Below are positions 1 through 9,911 of a stretch of DNA of 64,000 bases, in pieces (the first letter of the stretch is position 1; each line of letters starts with the position of its first letter). A program made the position numbers and the translations under genes. Below the pieces are notes generated by a model, which made no database searches, was not told the DNA's origin, and saw only the letters and a program-made list of their open reading frames with translations. The stretch covers positions 1 through 64,000 of the forward strand of contig CALDYP010000045.1 in the NCBI GenBank assembly GCA_937944445.1. Direction: 5' to 3'. Source of the stretch: an uncultured Anaerolineae bacterium (GTDB lineage: Bacteria; Chloroflexota; Anaerolineae; Aggregatilineales; Phototrophicaceae).

Positions 1-443
1 TCCGTCGCTTCGCCGTAGATGTCTGGCTTGGCTTTGCTGAACAGAGAACGATACGGGTTGAAGTGGAACACACAGTTCACGGCTGTCGCGCCGCTGGCGG
101 CCACGCGCTCACGGACGCTGATGCTGGTGCGCCCGCTGCCCCACACGTCGTCCACGATGAGCACCTTGCGCCCCACCAGCAGCGACGGCTCCGGAAATTG
201 CAGAAAGGACGGCAGCGCCATCAAGCCGCTGGACTCGGTGGATGGGAAGTCTACCGCAGCGGTCAGCAGATAGTTGAGCGCCAGCGCCTCCGCCAGCAGC
301 CCGCCCGGGATGACCCCGCCGCGCGTGATCATGACCATTGCATCGAACGAGCCATAACTTTTGATCTGTGGGACGAGCACATCGACGAGGTTGTCCACGT
401 CCTTCCACGTCAGCAGCTTATGATTCAGAGGGCCTTTCTTCAT
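1..443 (-). CDS. Purine-type phosphoribosyltransferase (3' end off the window)
   Basis: The first 147 codons are visible; the C-terminus lies beyond the left edge. The protein starts MKKGPLNHKLLTW and carries the two hallmarks of type I phosphoribosyltransferases: a MITRGGVIPGG segment near residue 40 (pyrophosphate-binding loop) and the PRPP-binding motif VLIVDDVWGSGRTS near residue 100. These enzymes transfer a base onto PRPP in nucleotide salvage. The order of motifs resembles xanthine-guanine or hypoxanthine phosphoribosyltransferases, but the base-specificity region is cut off, so the substrate cannot be set. The ATG at 443 follows a good promoter (483-511), so the gene is probably transcribed independently of the upstream methyltransferase gene. 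Confidence 0.85.
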   Translation of the reverse strand, partial: MKKGPLNHKLLTWKDVDNLVDVLVPQIKSYGSFDAMVMITRGGVIPGGLLAEALALNYLLTAAVDFPSTESSGLMALPSFLQFPEPSLLVGRKVLIVDDVWGSGRTSISVRERVAASGATAVNCVFHFNPYRSLFSKAKPDIYGEAT

Positions 444-482
444 CCCCGATTCGCTTTCTCTGTGGCAGCACATTAGGCGGAC

Positions 483-511
483 ATTATATCCCGTCGCCTT
501 GATGCCACCAA
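483..511 (-). promoter_or_regulatory. Sigma-70-type promoter for the phosphoribosyltransferase gene
   Basis: On the minus strand TTGGTG (506-511) is followed after exactly 17 bases by a perfect TATAAT (483-488). It lies in the gap between the methyltransferase stop (517) and the phosphoribosyltransferase ATG (443). Confidence 0.65.
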
Positions 512-516
512 TGATT

Positions 517-1677
517 TCATGGCTCCTCACACACAATCGCAATCGGATCGTCGCGGTAGCGTGTCAGCACGATCACACAGGCGTGGTCGCCGCGCGGCTT
601 CAACTGCGCTAGCAGCGCCTCCGGCGTGATGGGGGTCGCCCGCTTCTTGACCGTCACCCGTCCGATGTGATGGGCTTGGAGGTAAGCGCGCAGCCGCTTC
701 ACGTGGAACGGCATCCACGCCTGCACACGCCAGCTGCGCAGCGCAGGATGCGCAACTGGCCGTTCAGCAGTCAGGTAGGCGATCTGCTCGTCCATCTGGT
801 AGGCGTCCACCAGATGCGCCAGATCGCGCACCAAGCCCGCGCGGATGATGGCCGGGTCTGGCTCGATCAACCAGCCGAGCGGGGGGCGCAGCTCGCGCTC
901 TGGCAGCAGCGGCAGCGCTGTGTAGCGCTGCGCGCCAGCGGCGGTGATGAGGACGGCATCGCGCTGCTGCGGCTGTGCCGGGTCAACGTACAGCAGCGCC
1001 TCTTTGAGTTCGCCCTGCACGCTGATGAAGTCAACGCGCCCGCCGTACTCAGCCACTTCGCTGAGGTCTACCCCCGGCGAGAGCTTGACGACGACCTCCG
1101 CCGCCTGCCAGCGCCGCAGCGTCGAGAGCGGCGGCTGATACTGCTCCACATGGTAGAGGCGGCGGCCGTCGCTGCGGCGCGCGGGGTCAAAGAAGATCGC
1201 GCCGGGCGTCGCCAGCGGGTCGCGCGCATCCCCCACGCGAAACTCAGCCGATACCCCCTGCGCCGCGGCGTTGAGGCGCGCCATCGCCACCCGCACCGGG
1301 TCAAGGTCGATGCCGACGACGCGCTTGCCCTGCTGCGCCAGCCCGATGCTGTCCGTGCCGATGCCGCAGCACAGGTCGCACACGTCGTCGCTGCGCAGGC
1401 TGCGCCCATGCTGCACGATCCACGGGTGGCTGGCCTGTTCCAGCGCGTCGGCGGTGAAGAACATGCGCTGCGCGGCCTCGCCGTAGCGCAGGGCGGCTTT
1501 CTGGCGCAGGCGCGCCGTCTCCAGCAGGGCGCTGGCCTGCTCTGGTGTGAAGCGGCGACGCAGCTGCTCGGCACGCTTGAGGTGATTGTGTTCGGCGATG
1601 GGTTCAGCCGCGAGGTCGAGCAGCGCGGCTTGAGCGGGCGCGGTCTGCAAGAAGTCCAGCAGATCGAGGGTGAACAT
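517..1677 (-). CDS. Class I SAM-dependent methyltransferase with THUMP-like C-terminal domain
   Basis: The 386-residue protein has a helical N-terminal region (about 1-90), then a Rossmann methyltransferase domain with the SAM-binding motif DLCCGIGTDS near residue 100, an acidic VVGIDLDP strand end, and an IFFDPARRSDGRR segment near residue 165 that occupies the usual motif IV position. A KLSPGVDL segment follows. The last 90 residues, with HHIGRVTVKKRATP, look like the THUMP-like domain known from a family of uncharacterised bacterial methyltransferases; an RNA substrate is likely by family analogy but is not shown. Its ATG lies 2 bp after the TAG of the upstream gene, so the two are probably co-translated downstream of pnp. 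Confidence 0.8.
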   Translation of the reverse strand: MFTLDLLDFLQTAPAQAALLDLAAEPIAEHNHLKRAEQLRRRFTPEQASALLETARLRQKAALRYGEAAQRMFFTADALEQASHPWIVQHGRSLRSDDVCDLCCGIGTDSIGLAQQGKRVVGIDLDPVRVAMARLNAAAQGVSAEFRVGDARDPLATPGAIFFDPARRSDGRRLYHVEQYQPPLSTLRRWQAAEVVVKLSPGVDLSEVAEYGGRVDFISVQGELKEALLYVDPAQPQQRDAVLITAAGAQRYTALPLLPERELRPPLGWLIEPDPAIIRAGLVRDLAHLVDAYQMDEQIAYLTAERPVAHPALRSWRVQAWMPFHVKRLRAYLQAHHIGRVTVKKRATPITPEALLAQLKPRGDHACVIVLTRYRDDPIAIVCEEP

Positions 1678-1679
1678 GC

Positions 1680-2465
1680 CTACTCGTCGGGGGCCTCGGC
1701 CAGCGTTGGGTCAACGGCGACGAGCGTGAGCGGCTCGCTTGGCAGCGCGTCCAAAGTCGGGTTGAGCCGCAGCGGCCACCCCGCGACGACCTCGCGTCGA
1801 AACTTGGCGACCTTGTTCACGTCGCGCAGGCGGCCCGCCAGCACCGCCACCTGCATGAAGGCGACCGCCTTCGGCAGGCTGGTGAACGCGAGCATCTGCC
1901 CGCCGCTGCACACCGCCTGCCAGACGATACGATCCTCTGACGTAAGCCGCCAGACGGGCTTGTTGGGGGACTGCTGCACGAGCAGGTGCACAAAGCGCCC
2001 GCGATAGGCCGCCAGCGTCAGCGCGTCGGCGTCGGCCTGCGCCGCCACCTGCACCCGCGCCAGCGTATCCGCGGCGGTATGAGGGCGTTCGCCGCGCAGC
2101 AGCATCCCACCGCCGGTGTCGAGCGGCTCCAAGAGCAAGCGCACATAACCGAGCGCCGTCAGCCGCTGGCCCCATGCCGCGTCGAACGGCTGCTGCGGGT
2201 TGGCGATCACCAGCCGTCCGCCCGCTCGCAGCGCGGCCAGCGACCGCCGCAGCAGCGCATCGCTCAGGTAGAGGTCATACCCCAACACGGCATCAACGTC
2301 GCGCGTCGGCCAGTGCTCCGGCAGCACCGAGACGACTTCCGCGGCGACGTCGGGGCGCTGCGCCATGACCGCCGCGGCCAACGCGCCACCCACGTCCCAC
2401 GCCTTGAGCTGCGACGCCGAGGGCGGAAGCTGTTTGATGATCTGTGCTAGAAGGAGGGGATGCAT
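1680..2465 (-). CDS. Uncharacterised methyltransferase-like protein
   Basis: The protein has about 261 residues from the ATG at 2465 (MHPLLLAQIIKQL). A TTG at 2486 in the same frame is an alternative start, but it falls in the loop of the inverted repeat at 2474-2498. The middle shows a degenerate Rossmann pattern: AWDVGGALAA, then DAVLGYDLYLSD and LRAGGRLVIANP near residues 75-100, which resemble late motifs of class I methyltransferases. The usual glycine-rich SAM loop is not convincing, so it may be a non-catalytic partner of the methyltransferase gene that follows after 2 bp. The C-terminal half is not recognised. Confidence 0.6.
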   Translation of the reverse strand: MHPLLLAQIIKQLPPSASQLKAWDVGGALAAAVMAQRPDVAAEVVSVLPEHWPTRDVDAVLGYDLYLSDALLRRSLAALRAGGRLVIANPQQPFDAAWGQRLTALGYVRLLLEPLDTGGGMLLRGERPHTAADTLARVQVAAQADADALTLAAYRGRFVHLLVQQSPNKPVWRLTSEDRIVWQAVCSGGQMLAFTSLPKAVAFMQVAVLAGRLRDVNKVAKFRREVVAGWPLRLNPTLDALPSEPLTLVAVDPTLAEAPDE

Positions 2466-2473
2466 CGCAACGT

Positions 2474-2498
2474 GGGGGCAGCTCAACTCGCTGCCCCC
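2474..2498 (-). terminator. GC-rich inverted repeat just after pnp
   Basis: A perfect 9-bp stem, GGGGGCAGC (2474-2482) and GCTGCCCCC (2490-2498), encloses a 7-base loop. It lies 12 bases after the pnp stop and 8 bases before the next ATG. There is no T-run, so it could protect or process the pnp mRNA end rather than terminate it. Confidence 0.4.
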
Positions 2499-2510
2499 AA
2501 CACAGCCAAC

Positions 2511-4796
2511 CTAGCGACGCCGGTCGTACCCGCCGCGGTCGTTGCCGCCGCGCCGGTCGCCACCACCGCGATCGCTGCCGCCGCGGTCGCCACCGCCACC
2601 GCGGCGATCTCCGCCGCCACCGCCGCCGCTGCTGCGGCCCCGCCCACCCGCGCGGTCACGCTCGCGGGCTTCTTCCACGGTCAGCCCCAGCAGCACTGCC
2701 TGACGGCTCAGGCGCACTTTGCCGGTCGGGTCAACGTCAGTCACCATCACCATGATCTCATCGTTGATCTTGAACTCGGCTTCGACGTTCTCGATGCGGG
2801 TGTCTGACAGCTGCGAGACGTGGACGAGGCCTTCTTTGCCGGGCAAGAACTCGACAAACGCGCCGTAAGGCTCAAGGCGGGTGATGCGCCCGGTGTAGGT
2901 CTGGCCGATCTCGGCGTCCTCCGTCAGGGCGCGGATGCGGGCGATGGCCGTCTCCACAGCGAGGCCGTCGTTGCCCGCCACAAAGGTTGTGCCGTCCTCT
3001 TGGATGTCGATCTTGACGTCTGTCGCGTCTTGAATGGAGCGGATCGTCTTGCCGCCGGGGCCGATCACCGCGCCGATCTTGTCAACGGGGATGCGGATCG
3101 TCACCATGCGCGGCGCGTACACGCTCAGTTCGGGGCGCGGCGCAGGGATCGCTTGCAGGATCACATCGAGGATCTTCAAGCGCGCGACGCGGGCTTGTTC
3201 GAGCGCCTGCGTCATGATCTCTTGCGTCACGCCGATGATCTTGATGTCCATCTGCAAGGCGGTGATGCCGTGGGCCGTGCCCGCCACTTTGAAGTCCATA
3301 TCGCCGAGGTGGTCTTCCATGCCTTGAATGTCCGTCAGCACGGCGACATTGTCCCCCTCTTTGATCAAGCCCATCGCAATGCCGGCCACGGGGCGCTTGA
3401 TCGGCACGCCGGCGTCCATCAACGCGAGCGTGCTGCCGCAGACGCTAGCCATGCTGGTGCTGCCGTTGCTGCTCATGACCTCGCTCACGAGGCGGATCGT
3501 GTAGGGGAACTCTTCCTCTGAGGGGATCATCGCCAGCAGCGCGTTTTCCGCCAGCGCGCCGTGGCCGATCTCGCGGCGCTTCGGCCCGCGCAGCGGGTAG
3601 GCCTCGCCAGTGGAGTACGGCGGGAAGTTGTAGTGATGCATGTAGCGCTTGGTCTCTTCAGGGTCGATGCCGTCCAGCAGTTGGTTGTCGCGCGGCGTGC
3701 CGAGCGTGGCAATCGTCAGCACCTGCGTTTGGCCGCGCTGGAACAAACCGCTGCCGTGGACGCGCGGCACAAAGCCGACCATCGCCGAGAGCGGACGAAT
3801 CTCGGTCATGCTGCGGCCATCAGGGCGCACACCCTCGTGCACGATGCGATGGCGCACCTGCTCTTTCAGCACAATCTCGATCGCGTCTTTGACATGCTTG
3901 AGGTTGATCTGCTGGTCAGCGGGCAGCTCGGCGTTGCGCGCCTGATACTCCGCGCGCACCGTCTCGCGCAGGATCTCCATCGCCTCGTTGCGGTCGTCGC
4001 GCGCGGTCATGCTCACGACGATCTCGCGGATTTCCGCTTGGGTGCGCTGGCGTACCTCGTCGATCAGCGCGGGGTCGATGAGGTACTCGTGGATCGGGCT
4101 TTTCTCTTTGCCTGCCACCGCGCGCATCTCGACTTGCACAGCCACCAAGCCCTTGATCGTCTCATGCGCCAGCGCCAGCGCGCGCAGCATCGTCTCTTCA
4201 TCGACTTCGTTGGCGGCACATTCCACCATGTTGATGGCCTCGGCCGTGCCGCTCACGCGCAGGTCGAGCTTGCTGTGCTCCATCTGCGGGATCGTCGGGT
4301 TCACCACCAGCTCACCGTCGATCAAGCCGATGCGCACGCCCGCCACCGGCCCGTTCCACGGGATGTTGCTGATCATCAACGCGGCGCTGGCTGCAAAGAT
4401 CCCCAACATGTCCACGTCGTACTGCTGGTCGCTGGCCAGCGAGAGGGTGATCACCTGCACTTCGTTGAGCATGTCCTTCGGGAAGAGCGGGCGCAGCGTG
4501 CGGTCGATCACGCGCGAGATCAAGATCGCTTGGTCGGAGGGGCGGCCTTCGCGCCGCTGGAAGCTGCCCGGGATGCGCCCGACAGCGTAGAGCTTCTCTT
4601 CGTATTCCACCGTGAGGGGGAAGAAGTCTTGGCCTTCGCGCACGTGCTTGCTCATCGTGGCGCTGCAAAACAGCATCGTGTCGCCGATGCGCACGGTCAC
4701 TGCGCCGCCGGCCTGCTCGGCCAGCCGCCCCGTCTCGATGATCAGCTCTTGTTGGCCAAACATCGTCTTAAATGTGTGAATCTGTCGCTCTGACAT
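2511..4796 (-). CDS. pnp: Polyribonucleotide nucleotidyltransferase (PNPase)
   Basis: The 761-residue protein follows the standard PNPase plan: a first RNase PH domain (about 10-150, [20 protein letters not shown]), an alpha-helical linker, a second RNase PH domain (about 315-530, with [12 protein letters not shown] and the catalytic-side [16 protein letters not shown]), a KH domain (about 555-615, [16 protein letters not shown]) and an S1 domain (about 625-695, [20 protein letters not shown]). It degrades RNA 3' to 5' phosphorolytically. The last 50 residues are a low-complexity Gly/Arg/Asp tail with repeated RGG-type units, a likely RNA-binding extension. It follows rpsO, as in many bacteria, separated by an attenuator-like hairpin at 4927-4949. 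The ATG is preceded by GAGGA. Confidence 0.98.
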   Translation of the reverse strand: MSERQIHTFKTMFGQQELIIETGRLAEQAGGAVTVRIGDTMLFCSATMSKHVREGQDFFPLTVEYEEKLYAVGRIPGSFQRREGRPSDQAILISRVIDRTLRPLFPKDMLNEVQVITLSLASDQQYDVDMLGIFAASAALMISNIPWNGPVAGVRIGLIDGELVVNPTIPQMEHSKLDLRVSGTAEAINMVECAANEVDEETMLRALALAHETIKGLVAVQVEMRAVAGKEKSPIHEYLIDPALIDEVRQRTQAEIREIVVSMTARDDRNEAMEILRETVRAEYQARNAELPADQQINLKHVKDAIEIVLKEQVRHRIVHEGVRPDGRSMTEIRPLSAMVGFVPRVHGSGLFQRGQTQVLTIATLGTPRDNQLLDGIDPEETKRYMHHYNFPPYSTGEAYPLRGPKRREIGHGALAENALLAMIPSEEEFPYTIRLVSEVMSSNGSTSMASVCGSTLALMDAGVPIKRPVAGIAMGLIKEGDNVAVLTDIQGMEDHLGDMDFKVAGTAHGITALQMDIKIIGVTQEIMTQALEQARVARLKILDVILQAIPAPRPELSVYAPRMVTIRIPVDKIGAVIGPGGKTIRSIQDATDVKIDIQEDGTTFVAGNDGLAVETAIARIRALTEDAEIGQTYTGRITRLEPYGAFVEFLPGKEGLVHVSQLSDTRIENVEAEFKINDEIMVMVTDVDPTGKVRLSRQAVLLGLTVEEARERDRAGGRGRSSGGGGGGDRRGGGGDRGGSDRGGGDRRGGNDRGGYDRRR

Positions 4797-4926
4797 AGGT
4801 TTGTTGTCCTCGTTTTTTAAACTAGACGCCCGTCCGGTCAGAACTTGCCATGAGAGCGCCCAACGTCACCCGTTCCGCGCTGTCATCGCAAATCCTACCC
4901 GTGACGGGCACGATTTTACGGTATGA

Positions 4927-4949
4927 AAGATGCCCACGCGGGGCATCTT
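4927..4949 (-). terminator. Hairpin between rpsO and pnp (attenuator or processing site)
   Basis: A perfect 9-bp stem, AAGATGCCC (4927-4935) and GGGCATCTT (4941-4949), starts 18 bases after the rpsO stop. On the minus strand the stem is followed only by a short T-run, so partial termination or RNase processing is more likely than full termination. Confidence 0.55.
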
Positions 4950-4967
4950 GTCCAAATAGGCATCACT

Positions 4968-6873
<1,906 letters not shown>

Positions 6874-6899
6874 ATCAAGAGAAGTAAACGATTACAATT

Positions 6900-6920
6900 G
6901 GGAGCAACAGCTCCCTTTTT
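6900..6920 (+). terminator. Rho-independent terminator after proS
   Basis: GGGAGC and GCTCCC (6900-6915, 4-base loop AACA) form a perfect stem followed directly by TTTTT, 26 bases after the proS stop. Confidence 0.85.
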
Positions 6921-6933
6921 GATTAAAATGTAA

Positions 6934-6959
6934 GTTAGGGTGAGGACTTAGACCCTAAC
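6934..6959. promoter_or_regulatory. Inverted repeat, possible operator
   Basis: GTTAGGGT (6934-6941) and ACCCTAAC (6952-6959) are perfect 8-bp arms with a 10-base spacer. They lie between the proS terminator and a TACAAT box for the NYN gene, close to where a -35 element would be, so a dimeric regulator could bind here. No regulator can be named. Confidence 0.45.
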
Positions 6960-6979
6960 ATAGAATAAAAAGTTTGTGC

Positions 6980-6985
6980 TACAAT
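6980..6985 (+). promoter_or_regulatory. Probable -10 box for the NYN-domain gene
   Basis: TACAAT lies 71 bases upstream of the ATG and matches the -10 form used by several operons in this window. No recognisable -35 element is found 16-18 bases upstream; the inverted repeat at 6934-6959 lies there instead. Confidence 0.45.
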
Positions 6986-7056
6986 TCACGATTGTCGTGG
7001 TTCATTGCTGACACTGCCGACTATTTCACGACATCGAGCATTTCTTAGGAACTAGA

Positions 7057-9198
7057 ATGGCTGCTTATTTAATTGTTGATGTGGATGATTTGATCCGACG
7101 CTTTCAATCGCGTGATATGAACGTCGACTTGCAAGAGCTGGCGGTCGGGCTGCGAGGGGGCGCAGCGTTGGCGGCGGGGCTGCCCAACGTGAGCATGCTC
7201 AAGGCCGTCGCGTTTGCTAACTGGTCAGATATTGGCCACCCGAGCAAAGCCGCGCTTCAATCGTTCATGCGCCGCAACGGCTATGAGATCTTCGATTTGC
7301 CCGTGCGCGAGGATGTGGCCGACGCCCTCTTCATCCACTACTTTTCCTACGACCCCGAACCCATCAACGAGCTGATCCTCGCCACCACGAACCGCGACCT
7401 GCTGCCCCTCGTGAAGCGCATCCGCATCACTCGCAACGCGCGCATCCGCGTTTGGGGGTCAGAAGATGTGCTCAAAGGCACGGAGTTCGCTGAGGATGTC
7501 ATCTTCCAGCCTTTAGAGACGCTGCTCGGCGTCAAACCAACAACCAACGTATTGGTGTACATCGACTTTGAGAACATTGCCATCAGCCTGACCGAGAACG
7601 GGTACATCCTCAACTTAGAGCAGCTCATCGAACGCTTCGTCAAACAAGCCCAAGCGCACGGCCACGTCGTCAAGATGGCCGCCTATGGGCCGTGGGGCCA
7701 GCGCGGCACGCTTCCGCCCATGATCGACAACAACGGGCGCGAGATCACCGATGAAGCCGCCACCCGCTTGATGATGGCCAACATCGACCCCGTGTTCATC
7801 CTGCCCGGCAAAAACAGCGCAGACGTCCGCATCGCCCGTGACGTGCTGATCGACGTTGGCCATTCTGATACTTCAGGCGACATCTTCATCGTCGCCAGTG
7901 GCGACCGAGACTTCAACGATGTGATCAACAGCGTGATCCAACGCGGCAAAGAGGTCATCATCTGGGGCGTGCGCAACGCGATCAGCCGCCAGCTCGTCAA
8001 CCATCCGGCGGTACACGTCGAATACATCGAGGACTTCATGGAGCTGCAAACGCCAGCGTCCTACCTCAACACGCCAACGGTTGATGCCCCTGTGACGGCA
8101 TTCCTGCCGTCTCAATGGTCGAGCGTCGTCATCCAGTTTGACCGCACCGCGCGCCGCCTGAACACCGACCAACTGCGCGTTCAAGACCTCTGCGCCCGCT
8201 TGATCGAAGTCGGCGCGGCCATCAACCTCGAGCGCGCCGAAGAGCTGGTCAAACAAGCGCTCAACATGAACATCCTCCGCCCAGCCATGCCCGGCGTGCT
8301 GACGCTCAACACGGTGCATCCAATCGTTGAAAAGACGCGCGTCATCACCGAGGCCGTCAGCCGACGAGTTGCCAACACGCTCAAGGTGCGTGGTTGGCAG
8401 TATGTGAACTATGGCTTCTTGCTTAAAGGACTGGAGATGGAGCGCGACATCATGCGCCCTGATATGAACACCGACGACCAGTGGCGCTCGCAGTGGATTG
8501 ATGCGCTCGTGCGCGAGCGCGTCCTCGCCCGCGAGTTGGTCCCGCACCGCCACAACCCCGACGACCTCGTGCCGGTCATCAGCCTTGCCGAGGCCGACAC
8601 CGCGCGCGACGACCTCGCCGACACCAACGTAGAATATCGCCCTGTCAACGTCCCCGAAATCACCAACTGGGAGGGCATGACCCCGCTGGAGTTCGCCAGC
8701 TACGACAAGCACGCCTACGAGATGGCGATGCGCGTCATCGTCAGCGTCGAACAGTTCACCAGCTTCCGCAAGTTCGCATGGTGTCCACTCGGGAGCTTGC
8801 ACCGCCGCCTAAAGCCTTTTGACGTCAACATGGCGTTTCAGCGCTCCGTGGAGTACCTCAGCGCCAACCGCATCGTCACCGTCCAAGAGTACCCCAACCC
8901 GCAGAGCACGTACAACACCAAAGGCATCTCAGTCAACATGGAGTCGGAGTACGCCCGCAGCGTGCTCGCCCAGCGCGATGAGTTCGTCCGACTCTTGATC
9001 ACACTCTACGAGCGCAACGTGCCCATCAGCGTTCAAGCCATTCAAGACGCCGACCCAGACAAACTCTGGGACATTCAACTCTGGATCTCGATCATGGAGA
9101 CCGAAAATGTGCTGAACGATATGCCGGGGCGCGCAGGTCAATACAGCCTCTTCCGCACCCATCACACCGTGAAGCTCGTCGCAGGCGACCCGATGTGA
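7057..9198 (+). CDS. Protein with two tandem NYN (PIN-like nuclease) domains and a C-terminal winged-helix-like region
   Basis: The protein has 713 residues. Residues about 165-330 form a clear NYN/LabA domain: VYIDFEN (Asp170), KNSADVRIARDVLID (Asp256) and DIFIVASGDRDFNDVI (Asp283, Asp285), the acidic set that binds metal in PIN-like RNases. Residues 1-155 look like a second, divergent copy with YLIVDVDDL, a central DVADAL and ATTNRDLLPLVK, where the GDxDF box has become TNRDL, so its activity is doubtful. Residues about 345-700 hold repeated helix-rich segments resembling winged-helix or LOTUS-like modules, which would suit RNA recognition. The small gene at 9205 follows after 6 bp. The role is unknown; RNA processing is the family-based inference. 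Confidence 0.8.
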   Translation: MAAYLIVDVDDLIRRFQSRDMNVDLQELAVGLRGGAALAAGLPNVSMLKAVAFANWSDIGHPSKAALQSFMRRNGYEIFDLPVREDVADALFIHYFSYDPEPINELILATTNRDLLPLVKRIRITRNARIRVWGSEDVLKGTEFAEDVIFQPLETLLGVKPTTNVLVYIDFENIAISLTENGYILNLEQLIERFVKQAQAHGHVVKMAAYGPWGQRGTLPPMIDNNGREITDEAATRLMMANIDPVFILPGKNSADVRIARDVLIDVGHSDTSGDIFIVASGDRDFNDVINSVIQRGKEVIIWGVRNAISRQLVNHPAVHVEYIEDFMELQTPASYLNTPTVDAPVTAFLPSQWSSVVIQFDRTARRLNTDQLRVQDLCARLIEVGAAINLERAEELVKQALNMNILRPAMPGVLTLNTVHPIVEKTRVITEAVSRRVANTLKVRGWQYVNYGFLLKGLEMERDIMRPDMNTDDQWRSQWIDALVRERVLARELVPHRHNPDDLVPVISLAEADTARDDLADTNVEYRPVNVPEITNWEGMTPLEFASYDKHAYEMAMRVIVSVEQFTSFRKFAWCPLGSLHRRLKPFDVNMAFQRSVEYLSANRIVTVQEYPNPQSTYNTKGISVNMESEYARSVLAQRDEFVRLLITLYERNVPISVQAIQDADPDKLWDIQLWISIMETENVLNDMPGRAGQYSLFRTHHTVKLVAGDPM

Positions 9199-9204
9199 TA
9201 TCGC

Positions 9205-9603
9205 ATGACACCACCACTCGTCACGATTGAAAAACGCGATCACTTCTACCTTGTGACGTTTCATGAAGTGGGCGACGACGCCGTTGATGCGTGGTTGATG
9301 CAAGTGGAGGTGCTCCATCGCTTGTTTCAACCGCAAGACTACGTCTCGTATAAGCTCACCACGCCCTACGACAGATCCCCCTCGCTGGCTTACGTCATGC
9401 GGGCCAGCCAGAGGTCAATCCAGCGCAACCCGCACCGCCCTCACACGCGCACCGCCGTCATGTACTACAGCAAAGACGCGCCGATGCTGGCCGCGTTGGA
9501 CTTGTTCTTGCGCTGGCTGACGATCAACCCGCGCGACCAAGTGCGCTTCTTCGACTACGACAACGACGCTGACGCCAACGAATGGCTGCGCTGGCGCGAT
9601 TGA
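9205..9603 (+). CDS. Conserved-looking hypothetical protein, possibly STAS/SpoIIAA-like
   Basis: The protein has 132 residues with no signal peptide or membrane segment. It begins MTPPLVTIEKRDHFYLVTF and ends in a DYDNDADANEWLRWRD acidic helix. Alternating strands and helices with a final helix recall small STAS-like domains, but this is only a fold-level impression. The ATG follows the NYN gene stop by 6 bases, so both are almost certainly one transcript and may act together. It converges on the minus-strand MazG-like gene, leaving only 4 bases between stops. Confidence 0.55.
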   Translation: MTPPLVTIEKRDHFYLVTFHEVGDDAVDAWLMQVEVLHRLFQPQDYVSYKLTTPYDRSPSLAYVMRASQRSIQRNPHRPHTRTAVMYYSKDAPMLAALDLFLRWLTINPRDQVRFFDYDNDADANEWLRWRD

Positions 9604-9607
9604 GCGC

Positions 9608-9910
9608 CTACGGCCACGTGCGACGCTGATTGTGGGCCAGCTTGGCCTCCACCGCCGCGCCGAGGTCTACCCCGCTCAAGCTGGCAATCTGAAGCAGATA
9701 GAGCATCACATCCGCCAGTTCGCCCGCCAGCGCCTCGCGGTCGGCGGCCTCGCCCCACTGGAAGTGCTCCAGCACTTCGCTCGCCTCCAACACCAGCGAG
9801 ATGGCGAGGTTCTTCGGGGTTTGCGGTTTGGGGCTGTCGTCCGCGTACCAGCCTTTGCTCTCCACAAAGGCGTGCATCGCAGCGGTTAACTCGCGCAGGC
9901 TGTCGCTCAT
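9608..9910 (-). CDS. MazG-like nucleotide pyrophosphohydrolase
   Basis: The 100-residue protein contains the EASEVLEHFQW and ELADVMLYLL helices of the all-alpha NTP pyrophosphatase fold; the paired Glu/Asp residues (ExxE and ELADV) coordinate magnesium for hydrolysis of (d)NTPs to monophosphates. It is the short single-domain form related to the dCTPase/RS21-C6 group, so house-cleaning of non-canonical nucleotides is the likely job. The start at 9910 lies 1 base after the stop of the sugar transferase gene, making it the last gene of the murE-to-mazG unit. Longer in-frame starts would overlap that gene and are not needed. Confidence 0.85.
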   Translation of the reverse strand: MSDSLRELTAAMHAFVESKGWYADDSPKPQTPKNLAISLVLEASEVLEHFQWGEAADREALAGELADVMLYLLQIASLSGVDLGAAVEAKLAHNQRRTWP

Positions 9911-9911
9911 G

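Noticed and set aside
2520-2660. Short tandem CCGCCG-rich repeats
   Set aside because: They encode the Gly/Arg-rich tail of PNPase and are explained by that low-complexity protein sequence.
3561-4793. A 410-codon plus-strand open frame within pnp
   Set aside because: It is fully antisense to conserved PNPase domains and has shadow composition; similar long antisense frames over nuoM, nuoN, ftsA and nrdJ were dismissed for the same reason.
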